From contig JBAYVN010000071.1 of the NCBI GenBank assembly GCA_041674525.1, positions 1 through 11,790 of the forward strand: a stretch of 11,790 nucleotides of DNA, given 5' to 3'. The notes below the pieces were generated by a model, which was given only the letters and a program-made list of their open reading frames with translations, did no database searches and was not told the origin of the DNA. This document shows, piece after piece, positions 7,068 to 11,790 of this stretch. Every line of letters begins with the position of its first letter. Within the stretch, counting starts at the first letter, position 1. This stretch comes from SHYQ01 sp041674525. Lineage in GTDB: Bacteria; Chloroflexota; Dehalococcoidia; UBA2979. Position numbers and translations under genes: made by a program.

Positions 7068-7889
7068 TTGCAGCTGTACGTCCACGGCTCACGCGGGTCC
7101 TCCACCGTCTCGGGTCCGGCGTTCGCACGCCACGGCGGGTACACGACCTGCTTCGAGGTGGTGATGGAGGACGGTCATCACCTGGTGATCGACGCGGGAT
7201 CGGGACTGCTGCGCGTGCAGGCTGCACTGGCCGAGGCGGGCACGACGCAGCCGTTCCAGGGCACGATCTTCTTCACGCACTTTCACTGGGACCACATCCA
7301 GGGACTGCCGTTCTTCGCACCGGTCTACGCCTCGACCTCGGCGATCCGCCTGATCGGCGCGCCGCCCGCCGGGCACACGGTGCGGTCCGCGCTGGCGGAT
7401 GCCATCCGGCCGCCGTGGTTCCCGGTGCCGCTGGCACAGGCAGCGGCCTCGCTGTCCTTCGAGGCGCTGCCCGGGCAGTCCGTGCGCGTCGGCGACGTGG
7501 AGGTCACCAGCGTCCCGCTCAACCACCCCGGCGGCGTCAGCGGGTTCCGCATCGCGCGCGGCGACCACTCGCTGGTCATCGCCACGGATGTCGAGGCCGG
7601 CGATCCCGCGTCGGACGCCGCCCTGCGCACGTTGGCGGAAGGGGCGAGCGTCCTGATCCACGATGCGCAGTACACGCCGGGCGAGTGGGCGACGACGCGC
7701 CGCGGGTGGGGGCACAGCACGTGGGAGCACGCCACCGCCGTTGCGGCCGAGGCGCACGTCGACCGCCTGCTGCTGACGAGCCACGACCCCGATCGCACCG
7801 ACGAGGGCATCGATGAGATCGTGCGCGCCGCGCGCCAGCGGTTCCCGGCCACCGAGGCCGCCTTCGAAGGCCAGATCATCGAGTTCTAG
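7068..7889 (+). CDS. MBL-fold metallo-hydrolase (PhnP / class II cAMP-phosphodiesterase-like group)
   Basis: From the TTG at 7068 this is a 273-aa cytoplasmic protein beginning MQLYVHGSRGSSTVSG. That matches the GxRGS opening and the following HGGYTTC and IDAGSGL motifs of a widespread family often labelled cAMP phosphodiesterase class II or beta-lactamase superfamily. The metal site is complete: THFHWDH with H71, H73, D75 and H76, then H153 (LNHPGG), D174 (IATDVE) and H239 (TSHDP). A GHSTWEHA motif lies just before the last strand. It is thus a probable di-metal (Zn/Mn) phosphodiesterase or related hydrolase, with substrate unproven. Its stop is 25 nt before the ATG of a cyclic-nucleotide-binding protein, so a cyclic nucleotide is an attractive substrate or regulator. 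A longer reading from the ATG at 6990 would add 26 residues with no family match. Confidence 0.82.
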   Translation: MQLYVHGSRGSSTVSGPAFARHGGYTTCFEVVMEDGHHLVIDAGSGLLRVQAALAEAGTTQPFQGTIFFTHFHWDHIQGLPFFAPVYASTSAIRLIGAPPAGHTVRSALADAIRPPWFPVPLAQAAASLSFEALPGQSVRVGDVEVTSVPLNHPGGVSGFRIARGDHSLVIATDVEAGDPASDAALRTLAEGASVLIHDAQYTPGEWATTRRGWGHSTWEHATAVAAEAHVDRLLLTSHDPDRTDEGIDEIVRAARQRFPATEAAFEGQIIEF

Positions 7890-7914
7890 CGAGCACGCCG
7901 GACGGAGCGATGTC

Positions 7915-8373
7915 ATGAGCAACGAGAGCATCCCCACGCCAGAGACCGCCGCCCATGTGCTCGGCCGGGTGCCGATGTTCGCGGGGCTCGACGATGCCGC
8001 GCTCGAGGCGCTCGCCGGGTTCACTTTCCAGCGGACGTTCCAGCCTGGCGAGGCGATCGTGGAGGAAGGGCGCACCGGCAACGGGCTCTACGTGATCATC
8101 GATGGCCGCGTCGAGGTCGTGAAGTCGGACGGCACCGAGCGCGCGCAGACGCTGGCGACGCTCGGCGCGGGCGAGCCCTTCGGCGAGCTGGCCCTGCTGG
8201 GCGAATGGAAGCGCACCGCCACCGTGCGCGCGATCGACGAGACGACGTGCCTCGGGATCGATCGCTGGCTCTTCCTCGCGCACCTGCAGCGCCAGCCCGC
8301 GATGGCGGTGCGCATGCTGCAGGTTGTCGCGGAGCGCCTGGTGGAGGCGGACGCGCGGCTCGGGCGGGGGTAG
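7915..8373 (+). CDS. Stand-alone cyclic nucleotide-binding domain protein
   Basis: This 152-aa protein is a single CRP-type cNMP-binding beta-roll. It opens with LGRVPMFAGLDDAALEAL (residues 16-33), the usual N-terminal helix bundle. The beta-roll contains FQPGEAIVEEG, GLYVIIDGRVEV and the phosphate-binding cassette GEPFGELALLGEWKRTATVRA (86-106). E91 and R100 are in the positions that bind the ribose and cyclic phosphate, so binding should be possible. A C-terminal helix (about 118-148) ends the protein. There is no helix-turn-helix, kinase or channel domain, so it probably acts on a partner protein. The start at 7915 has ACGGAG 7 nt upstream. An ATG five bases earlier is out of frame. It is probably co-transcribed with the MBL-fold hydrolase. 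Confidence 0.87.
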   Translation: MSNESIPTPETAAHVLGRVPMFAGLDDAALEALAGFTFQRTFQPGEAIVEEGRTGNGLYVIIDGRVEVVKSDGTERAQTLATLGAGEPFGELALLGEWKRTATVRAIDETTCLGIDRWLFLAHLQRQPAMAVRMLQVVAERLVEADARLGRG

Positions 8374-8381
8374 CCCGCCCG
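8361..8381. terminator. GC hairpin at the convergent CNBD / ferritin-like junction
   Basis: CGGGCGGG (8361-8368) pairs perfectly with CCCGCCCG (8374-8381) around a 5-nt loop that contains the TAG stop of the CNBD gene. Only 21 bp separate the two convergent genes, so the hairpin could serve transcripts from both sides. There is no T-tract on either side. Termination is therefore inferred from position and stem strength only, and 3'-end stabilisation is an alternative. Confidence 0.5.
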
Positions 8382-8394
8382 CTACGCCAGCCCG

Positions 8395-9642
8395 CTAGGT
8401 GAGCTTGGAGGCGTAGCCCTCGAGGGCGGCCGACAGCGACGCGAGGACCTGCGGCGCGCCCGGCTCCATCTGCAGGAACCGGCAGTAGCGCTGCAACTCC
8501 ACGATGCGCTCGCGGAAGACCGTGCGCGCCGATCCAGCGTGCGAGGGCACGCCCCCGCTGCGCGACAGGCGGAAGCCCGGCCCGGCATTCATCCCCGGGT
8601 GCCCCGGCCCCGCGGGGATCCGTGTGATCTCCCGTCCCAGAGGGTCGATCGCGTCGAACATCAGGCTCACGCCGATGTCTGCGTACGCCGCCAGCGTCTC
8701 CGGCTGCTCGTCGCCGTGAGCGAAGAGACGCCCCAGCACCTGGATCATCAGCTCGTAGCAGCCATCGAACAGGTTGCAGAGGTCGATGGCGATCGGATTG
8801 TCGATCAGTGCCACCTCCGCGTCCGGCGCGAGATCCGCGGGCAGCATCGCGTGCGGGCTGGTGACCACCGGTCGCGCGGGCTCGAACGCGGGGTCGCGCT
8901 CGCGCTCCTCGCGGTACTCCTGCTGGATGCGCAGGAACCGCTTGTAGTGCGAGTCCTCGGCCTCCTCGCTCGCCCCCTCGCCCTGCTCGACGATGACGTT
9001 GATCGCCTCCAGCGCGCTGGGCAGGTCGTGCACGGCGATCAGCCCGGGCAGCTGGAAGTACTCCTGCGCCGTCTGGGCGCCGGCGGGCCCCACGAACAGC
9101 TCCGCCTCGCCCAACTTCTGCGCGAGGTACGAGAAGCCGTCCTGGATCCCGCGGTAGAGCTCGCCAACGGTCGAGTAGTTCCGCTCGCTGGAGAAGATGT
9201 CGCTCAGCCGGTCCAGCGGCACGGCGGTGGCGCGGAACTCCCCGATCTGCTCGGCTTCCCAGATCGCCTCGGGCTGTTCGAGCGAGACGAACTGGTCCAC
9301 CGCCTCGGGGCTGAACGGCATGAGGCGCAGCTGGAAGCGCGGCGGGTACGCGCGCGATGCCGTGGGCAGGTTCGGGCGCCGCAGCTGAGGGGCGCCGCCG
9401 ATCGCGGTCAGCAGGTTGCACGCCGCCGCAAAGTGGATCATCTCCTGCACCACGATCCCGCGCAGCAGGTCACGCCATTCCTCGATGCGCTCGAGCTGCG
9501 CCACGGTGACGCCCTCGGCCACGTCGTCCTTCATCGAGAAGGAGGCGAAGAGGTAACAGCACAGGATCTCGTGCTCCAGCTCGGCGGCCTCCGTCAGGAG
9601 GTAGATAAGCTGCGCGCGGTTCTCGATGCGGACTGCGACCAC
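8395..9642 (-). CDS. Ferritin-like (iminophenyl-pyruvate dimer synthase / VioB C-terminal type) protein
   Basis: This 415-aa protein starts at a GTG at 9642 with AAGGGGG 6 nt upstream. The N-terminal domain matches the ferritin-like fold of the VioB/RebD/StaD group. ELEHEILCCYLFASFSM (about 21-37) supplies the first carboxylate ligand E23 and the tyrosine of helix 1. EEWRDLLRGIVVQEMIHFAAA (54-74) supplies the ExxH iron ligands E67 and H70, followed by LLTAIGGAPQLRRPNLP. The central region (about 90-330) is charged and less conserved. The C-terminal half has FDGCYELMIQVLGRLF near 290. In violacein and rebeccamycin pathways the related domain couples two indole-imine units. No indole-pathway partner is visible here, so that function should not be transferred. 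An oxidative or iron-binding enzyme of unknown substrate is the safe statement. Its upstream gap carries a long palindrome. Confidence 0.8.
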   Translation of the reverse strand: MVAVRIENRAQLIYLLTEAAELEHEILCCYLFASFSMKDDVAEGVTVAQLERIEEWRDLLRGIVVQEMIHFAAACNLLTAIGGAPQLRRPNLPTASRAYPPRFQLRLMPFSPEAVDQFVSLEQPEAIWEAEQIGEFRATAVPLDRLSDIFSSERNYSTVGELYRGIQDGFSYLAQKLGEAELFVGPAGAQTAQEYFQLPGLIAVHDLPSALEAINVIVEQGEGASEEAEDSHYKRFLRIQQEYREERERDPAFEPARPVVTSPHAMLPADLAPDAEVALIDNPIAIDLCNLFDGCYELMIQVLGRLFAHGDEQPETLAAYADIGVSLMFDAIDPLGREITRIPAGPGHPGMNAGPGFRLSRSGGVPSHAGSARTVFRERIVELQRYCRFLQMEPGAPQVLASLSAALEGYASKLT

Positions 9643-9778
9643 CCGGTGCCCCCTTCGTGCTCCCGTCTTCGGGCTCTCGCCGGCCGGACCACCGGCGCTC
9701 GCCGCGACCGACCAGCATCACGACCGCTGCGGGTCGCGGGGTCAGCGAGACCTCCGCTGCCCACCGCTGTCTGCGGAC

Positions 9779-9800
9779 CGCTGCGCCCCGGGGCGCAGCG
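9779..9800. repeat. 22-bp perfect palindrome in the leader of the ferritin-like gene
   Basis: The left arm CGCTGCGCCCC (9779-9789) and right arm GGGGCGCAGCG (9790-9800) are exact inverse complements with no spacer. In RNA this would fold as an 8-9 bp GC stem with a short loop. It lies 137 bp before the GTG at 9642 and about 100 bp after the stop of the 70-aa gene. It could end that transcript, act in the leader, or be an operator. The flank at 9724-9783 also holds four copies of CCGCTG. Confidence 0.6.
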
Positions 9801-9823
9801 CCGGACGTGGTTGCGGGGCGTGC

Positions 9824-9829
9824 ATGATA
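9824..9829 (-). promoter_or_regulatory. Candidate -10 box for the ferritin-like gene
   Basis: On the minus strand TATCAT matches five of six -10 bases. No acceptable -35 is visible at 16-18 bp. A start near 9817 would give a leader of about 175 nt containing the 22-bp palindrome. The call is speculative. Confidence 0.25.
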
Positions 9830-9881
9830 CCGGGGAAGTCTAACGGAACTCGCAGCGGCGCACGGACTCGACGGGACCGCA

Positions 9882-9909
9882 CTCAGCGGGGTGCGGCGCT
9901 CAGCGGGGT
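9882..9909. repeat. 11-bp direct repeat spanning the stop codon of the 70-aa gene
   Basis: CTCAGCGGGGT occurs at 9882-9892 and again at 9899-9909, a 17-bp period. The second copy contains the stop codon (TGA on the minus strand) and last codons of the 70-aa gene. The first lies just downstream in a different reading frame. Confidence 0.7.
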
Positions 9910-10112
9910 CCGAGGAGCACCTGAGCGCCCGAGGAGACGGCGGAGATCGCGAGGGCGATCCCGGCGGCGGCGGGCACCGCCATCAGCACCGCCCACGCGT
10001 TGCCGTCCAGCACCAGGTGCACGCCGACCAGCGCCGCTCCGACGCTGAGGCGCACCATGAGCCAGCCGACAAAGACGGAGGTGAGAGCCAGGAAGAACCG
10101 CCCGGGGATCAT
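9900..10112 (-). CDS. Small hypothetical membrane protein (70 aa)
   Basis: This small protein starts MIPGRFFLALTSVF from an ATG at 10112 with GGAG 6 nt upstream. Residues 6-35 are hydrophobic with one Arg (R21) and could be one long or two short membrane passes. Residues 39-62 (AWAVLMAVPAAAGIALAI core) form a clear second segment, followed by a short polar tail ending GPR. I recognise no family. A longer open frame on the same strand reaches upstream into the neighbouring 136-aa gene, but that part is Arg/Gly-rich shadow, so the start is placed at the RBS-backed ATG. It lies 128 bp downstream of the 136-aa gene on the same strand and may be transcribed with it. Confidence 0.6.
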   Translation of the reverse strand: MIPGRFFLALTSVFVGWLMVRLSVGAALVGVHLVLDGNAWAVLMAVPAAAGIALAISAVSSGAQVLLGPR

Positions 10113-10176
10113 GCGCCGCTCCAACTCGTGCCCGCGCCACCCCGAGCATCCCGGACGGCCGATGCGATCCTGAGAA

Positions 10177-10195
10177 GAGAATCGTCTGAGAATCG
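10177..10195. repeat. Paired GAGAATCG direct repeats, 11-bp period
   Basis: GAGAATCG occurs at 10177-10184 and 10188-10195, separated by TCT, with a related TGAGAA at 10171. The copies lie on one DNA face about a helical turn apart, in the AT-rich gap upstream of the 70-aa gene. This is the layout of a tandem regulator half-site. Chance in a short AT-rich patch cannot be excluded. Confidence 0.5.
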
Positions 10196-10228
10196 CAAAA
10201 ACGTACCCTTCCGCGATCGCAGTCGGGT

Positions 10229-10248
10229 CCCTACTTCCCCCTACTTCC
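10229..10248. repeat. 10-bp tandem duplication over the stop codon of the 136-aa gene
   Basis: CCCTACTTCC is present twice without a gap (10229-10238, 10239-10248). The right copy holds the stop codon (TAG on the minus strand) and last codons of the 136-aa gene. The left copy repeats them just downstream, shifted by one frame. Confidence 0.75.
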
Positions 10249-10651
10249 ATTCCCACAGCGTGGTGTGGATGTTGCCCTCGGCATCGACCTCCTGCTCGCC
10301 GATGCCCACGACGCCGTTGAGGCGCGAAAGCGGGCCCTCCAGCGGCGCCTGGAACGTGAGCGCGAAGCGGATGCTCATGGACATCCCCTCGCCGCTCATC
10401 CGTCCGATCGACTGGGCGCGCCAGATCACGCCGCCCTGCGCGCCCTCGGCGATGCCCTGGCCCTCGCCGTACAGCTGCCCGGGAAGCCGCTCCCACGTGA
10501 CGATCGTCCCGAAATCCATCATCGGTATGCCGAGCATCGTCCCGGACTCCTGCCAGGAGACCTCCATCTTCACGTACCGGAAGTCATCTCCCGCGAGGAC
10601 TCGCGTGGTGTTCGTCTTCCCGGTGAGTTCGCCGATCTGCTCACCCAGCAT
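10241..10651 (-). CDS. Conserved-looking hypothetical protein (136 aa)
   Basis: The protein begins MLGEQIGELTGKTNTTRVL and ends in GNIHTTLWEWK. It alternates short strands with Gly turns (WQESGTMLGIPMMDFGTI, GQLYGEGQGI, a Phe/Ala strand pair, then LNGVVGIGEQEVD), which suggests a soluble all-beta barrel. It has no signal peptide, membrane segment or Cys cluster. I have an impression of a recurrent uncharacterised family with this LGE-IGE opening and W-E-W-K ending, but cannot name a function. The ATG at 10651 is chosen because GGGAG lies 6-7 nt upstream and the family-like sequence begins there. An upstream ATG at 10753 would add 34 Arg-rich residues without an obvious RBS. The gene is divergent from the membrane protein at 10907. 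Confidence 0.75.
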   Translation of the reverse strand: MLGEQIGELTGKTNTTRVLAGDDFRYVKMEVSWQESGTMLGIPMMDFGTIVTWERLPGQLYGEGQGIAEGAQGGVIWRAQSIGRMSGEGMSMSIRFALTFQAPLEGPLSRLNGVVGIGEQEVDAEGNIHTTLWEWK

Positions 10652-10827
10652 GGACTGCTCCCATCGTTTCCCGCGCAACCTGTGCGCCGCCATGCCTCGC
10701 TGCACGGCCGCTGACCGGGCGCCCACGAGGTCCCCGAGCCTATCGGCCCTCATCGCGCGGCGCGCCGGTGATGTGTCAGAAAACGCAAGAACCTACGGAA
10801 GCCTCGCAACGAGCCTCGCCGGCCGCG

Positions 10828-10836
10828 TGCTATAAC
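10828..10836 (+). promoter_or_regulatory. Extended -10 promoter of the membrane protein at 10907
   Basis: TGCTATAAC is an extended -10 (TGn followed by TATAAC, five of six). No good -35 is seen near 10808-10813, which fits extended -10 promoters. A start near 10843 would give a leader of about 64 nt that contains the 13-bp direct repeats. Confidence 0.5.
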
Positions 10837-10853
10837 GCGCGCCATCCGCGGAG

Positions 10854-10886
10854 CGCCGTATCGCGCAAGGTCACGCCGTATCACGC
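10854..10886. repeat. Two 13-bp direct repeats in the leader upstream of 10907
   Basis: CGCCGTATCGCGC (10854-10866) and CGCCGTATCACGC (10874-10886) differ at one base and start 20 bp apart, close to two helical turns. They lie between the predicted promoter and the ribosome binding site GGAGGAG (10894-10900). They are a candidate operator or leader element. Confidence 0.6.
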
Positions 10887-10906
10887 GGACCGGGGAGGAG
10901 AGGGAG

Positions 10907-11569
10907 ATGTCCGAGAACGCCCACAACAGGATCCGCGCGATCGTGCTCTTCGCCGCTCCACTGCTGCTGATCGCGGGCTTCCTGCTGCATCCCTACGTCA
11001 CGAACGAGACGGACCTCGACGAAATCGCGCGCCTCGCCGGCGCGGACCCTGGACGGTGGGCCGCGGCGCATGTGCTGCTGGTGATCGCGGTCGCATCCGC
11101 ACTGCTCGCGGCGACCTCACTCCGCCATCTGCTCCGAGATGCCGGCGAGGAACGGTGGAGCTTCCTCGCGCTCGGCCTCGTGCTGGCGGGCGGCACGATG
11201 ATCGCCGGCGCGATCGGCGGCGAGATCGCCGTCGCGGCGGCCGCACAGGCGCGCGTGGACGTGCGCGCCGTGCTCGAGGCGGGCGAGCCGTGGTTCACGC
11301 CGCTCTTCCTCGCCTCGTGCGTCCTGTTCGCGCTCGGCTGGCTGTGCTTTGGCGCGGCGTTCTATCGCAGCCGGATGCTCTCGACGGCATCGACCCGCGC
11401 GGTGGTGGCAGGGACGGTGCTGCTGACTGCGGGGCTGTTCATCCCCGCGACGTGGGGTGGCTACCTGAGCGCCGTGGGCCTCGCCGCCGTCACGTGGACG
11501 GCTGGGGTGCAGGCGTGGACGCACGCACCGATGCCCGCCGCACCCGGCCGCGTGCCTCGCTCAGCGTAA
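10907..11569 (+). CDS. Hypothetical multi-pass membrane protein (220 aa)
   Basis: From the ATG at 10907, with GGAGGAG 6 nt upstream, this encodes 220 residues. About six hydrophobic segments are visible: near residues 10-28 (IVLFAAPLLLIAGFLLHPYV), 51-70, 84-111, 129-150, and two toward the C-terminus around 162-204. The first loop is acidic (NETDLDEIARLAG) and the tail is short, polar and Pro/Arg-rich. The first helix ends in a His-Pro, and WGGYL lies in the last pair. It resembles small uncharacterised integral membrane proteins, and I cannot assign a transport or enzymatic role. It is probably monocistronic: it has its own promoter, and the next gene downstream is on the opposite strand 85 bp away. 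Confidence 0.8.
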   Translation: MSENAHNRIRAIVLFAAPLLLIAGFLLHPYVTNETDLDEIARLAGADPGRWAAAHVLLVIAVASALLAATSLRHLLRDAGEERWSFLALGLVLAGGTMIAGAIGGEIAVAAAAQARVDVRAVLEAGEPWFTPLFLASCVLFALGWLCFGAAFYRSRMLSTASTRAVVAGTVLLTAGLFIPATWGGYLSAVGLAAVTWTAGVQAWTHAPMPAAPGRVPRSA

Positions 11570-11654
11570 GGGCGCGAGTGGTAGCGGGCGCGGGGCGCGC
11601 GCGGAGCGTCACGCACGAGCAGGTGAGGTGAGCGAACCCGAACCGCCGCGAGGC

Positions 11655-11790
11655 TTAGACGCGCCCGTGGCCGCCGTTGCCGCCGTTCGACGAGCCGCCG
11701 TTGCTGTTGCCGCCGTTCGACGGGCCGCCGTTGCCGTTGCCGCCGCTCGACGAGCCGCCGTTGCCGTTGCCGCCGCTCGACGAGCCGCCA
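11655..11790 (-). CDS. C-terminus of a Gly/Ser/Asn-repeat protein (5' part outside window)
   Basis: The minus strand enters from the right edge in frame and ends at TAA (11657-11655), giving the last 44 residues. These are decapeptide-like units GGSSSGGNGN, GGSSSGGNGN and GGPSNGGNSN, a shortened GGSSNGGN, then GGHGRV. The low-complexity tail looks like a flexible linker, surface or secreted-protein extension. No folded domain is visible in the window, so function cannot be inferred. The plus strand also codes openly over the repeat (Pro/Leu-rich) but starts right after a stop and has no ATG or GTG, so the minus reading is preferred. The CDS is absent from start-based ORF lists because its start is outside. 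Confidence 0.6.
   Translation of the reverse strand, partial: GGSSSGGNGNGGSSSGGNGNGGPSNGGNSNGGSSNGGNGGHGRV
11676..11789. repeat. 30-bp minisatellite coding for the GGSSSGGNGN units
   Basis: Three full 30-bp units (11760-11789, 11730-11759, 11700-11729) and a 24-bp truncated unit (11676-11699) run head to tail. The outer two are identical. The inner ones differ by a few substitutions (S to P, S to N, G to S), so the array has diverged most near the stop codon. It continues beyond the window edge. Confidence 0.85.

Noticed and set aside
5459..7816. 785-codon open plus-strand frame opposite sthA and across the MBL gene
   Set aside because: Its translation is Arg/His/Asp-rich with no domain. 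The minus-strand sthA and the in-frame MBL gene are unmistakable over the same bases. Long open shadows are expected at this GC content.
10195..10228. GCGATCGC palindrome followed by a T-run on the minus strand as an intrinsic terminator of the 136-aa gene
   Set aside because: The 8-bp self-complementary core has no loop and the T-run is over 10 nt away, so no credible hairpin-U-tract forms. HIP1-type iteration was also considered, but only a single copy was noticed.
10652..10753. Upstream ATG at 10753 for the 136-aa protein
   Set aside because: The extra residues are Arg-rich and shadow-like, and GGGAG marks the ATG at 10651.
11588..11600. GCGCG-GGG-CGCGC stem after the membrane protein gene as terminator
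   Set aside because: It is a five-bp stem with no T-tract in a run of G and C where such matches arise by chance.
1..11790. CRISPR array, tRNA, rRNA, insertion sequence or prophage
   Set aside because: No spaced identical repeats, cloverleaf-like CCA regions, transposase motifs or terminal inverted repeats were found by reading. The only multi-copy array (11676-11789) is an in-frame coding minisatellite.

Overview
The window is GC-rich, densely packed bacterial chromosome (GC-rich third codon positions, short gaps, overlapping genes). No rRNA, tRNA, insertion sequence, phage gene or CRISPR array was found. The gene set is a large ATPase/LuxR regulator, a class III cyclase, LtrA, an SthA-type flavoprotein much like the mycobacterial one, and several uncharacterised families. 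It suits a high-GC soil or sediment lineage such as Chloroflexota or Actinomycetota. I cannot fix the phylum from sequence alone.

Layout. 1-167 (-) is the 5' end of a probable TesB-like acyl-CoA thioesterase leaving the window. Divergent from it, 327-5517 (+) is a tightly coupled three-gene operon: a 1079-aa ATPase/LuxR-type regulator, a ferredoxin-class III cyclase fusion (2-nt gap) and an LtrA-family membrane protein (TGATG overlap). sthA (5507-6907, -) runs into it tail to tail with an 11-bp overlap. Divergent from sthA is a two-gene operon, 7068-8373 (+): a metallo-beta-lactamase-fold hydrolase and a free-standing cyclic-nucleotide-binding protein. It ends in a GC hairpin whose loop holds the stop codon. 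8395-10651 (-) holds three genes: a VioB-type ferritin-like protein, a 70-aa membrane protein and a 136-aa protein of a conserved-looking but unnamed family. 10907-11569 (+) is a multi-pass membrane protein behind an extended -10 promoter. 11655-11790 (-) is the Gly/Ser/Asn-repeat C-terminus of a gene entering from the right.

Working together. The most suggestive theme is cyclic-nucleotide signalling. A possible redox-sensing cyclase is coupled to an ATPase/HTH regulator. About 3.6 kb further on lies a cNMP receptor domain paired with an MBL-fold hydrolase. That these form one circuit is inference.

Three of the ten complete genes are best started at TTG codons behind near-consensus Shine-Dalgarno sequences, and one at GTG. 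An ATG-favouring gene caller would misplace several of these starts.
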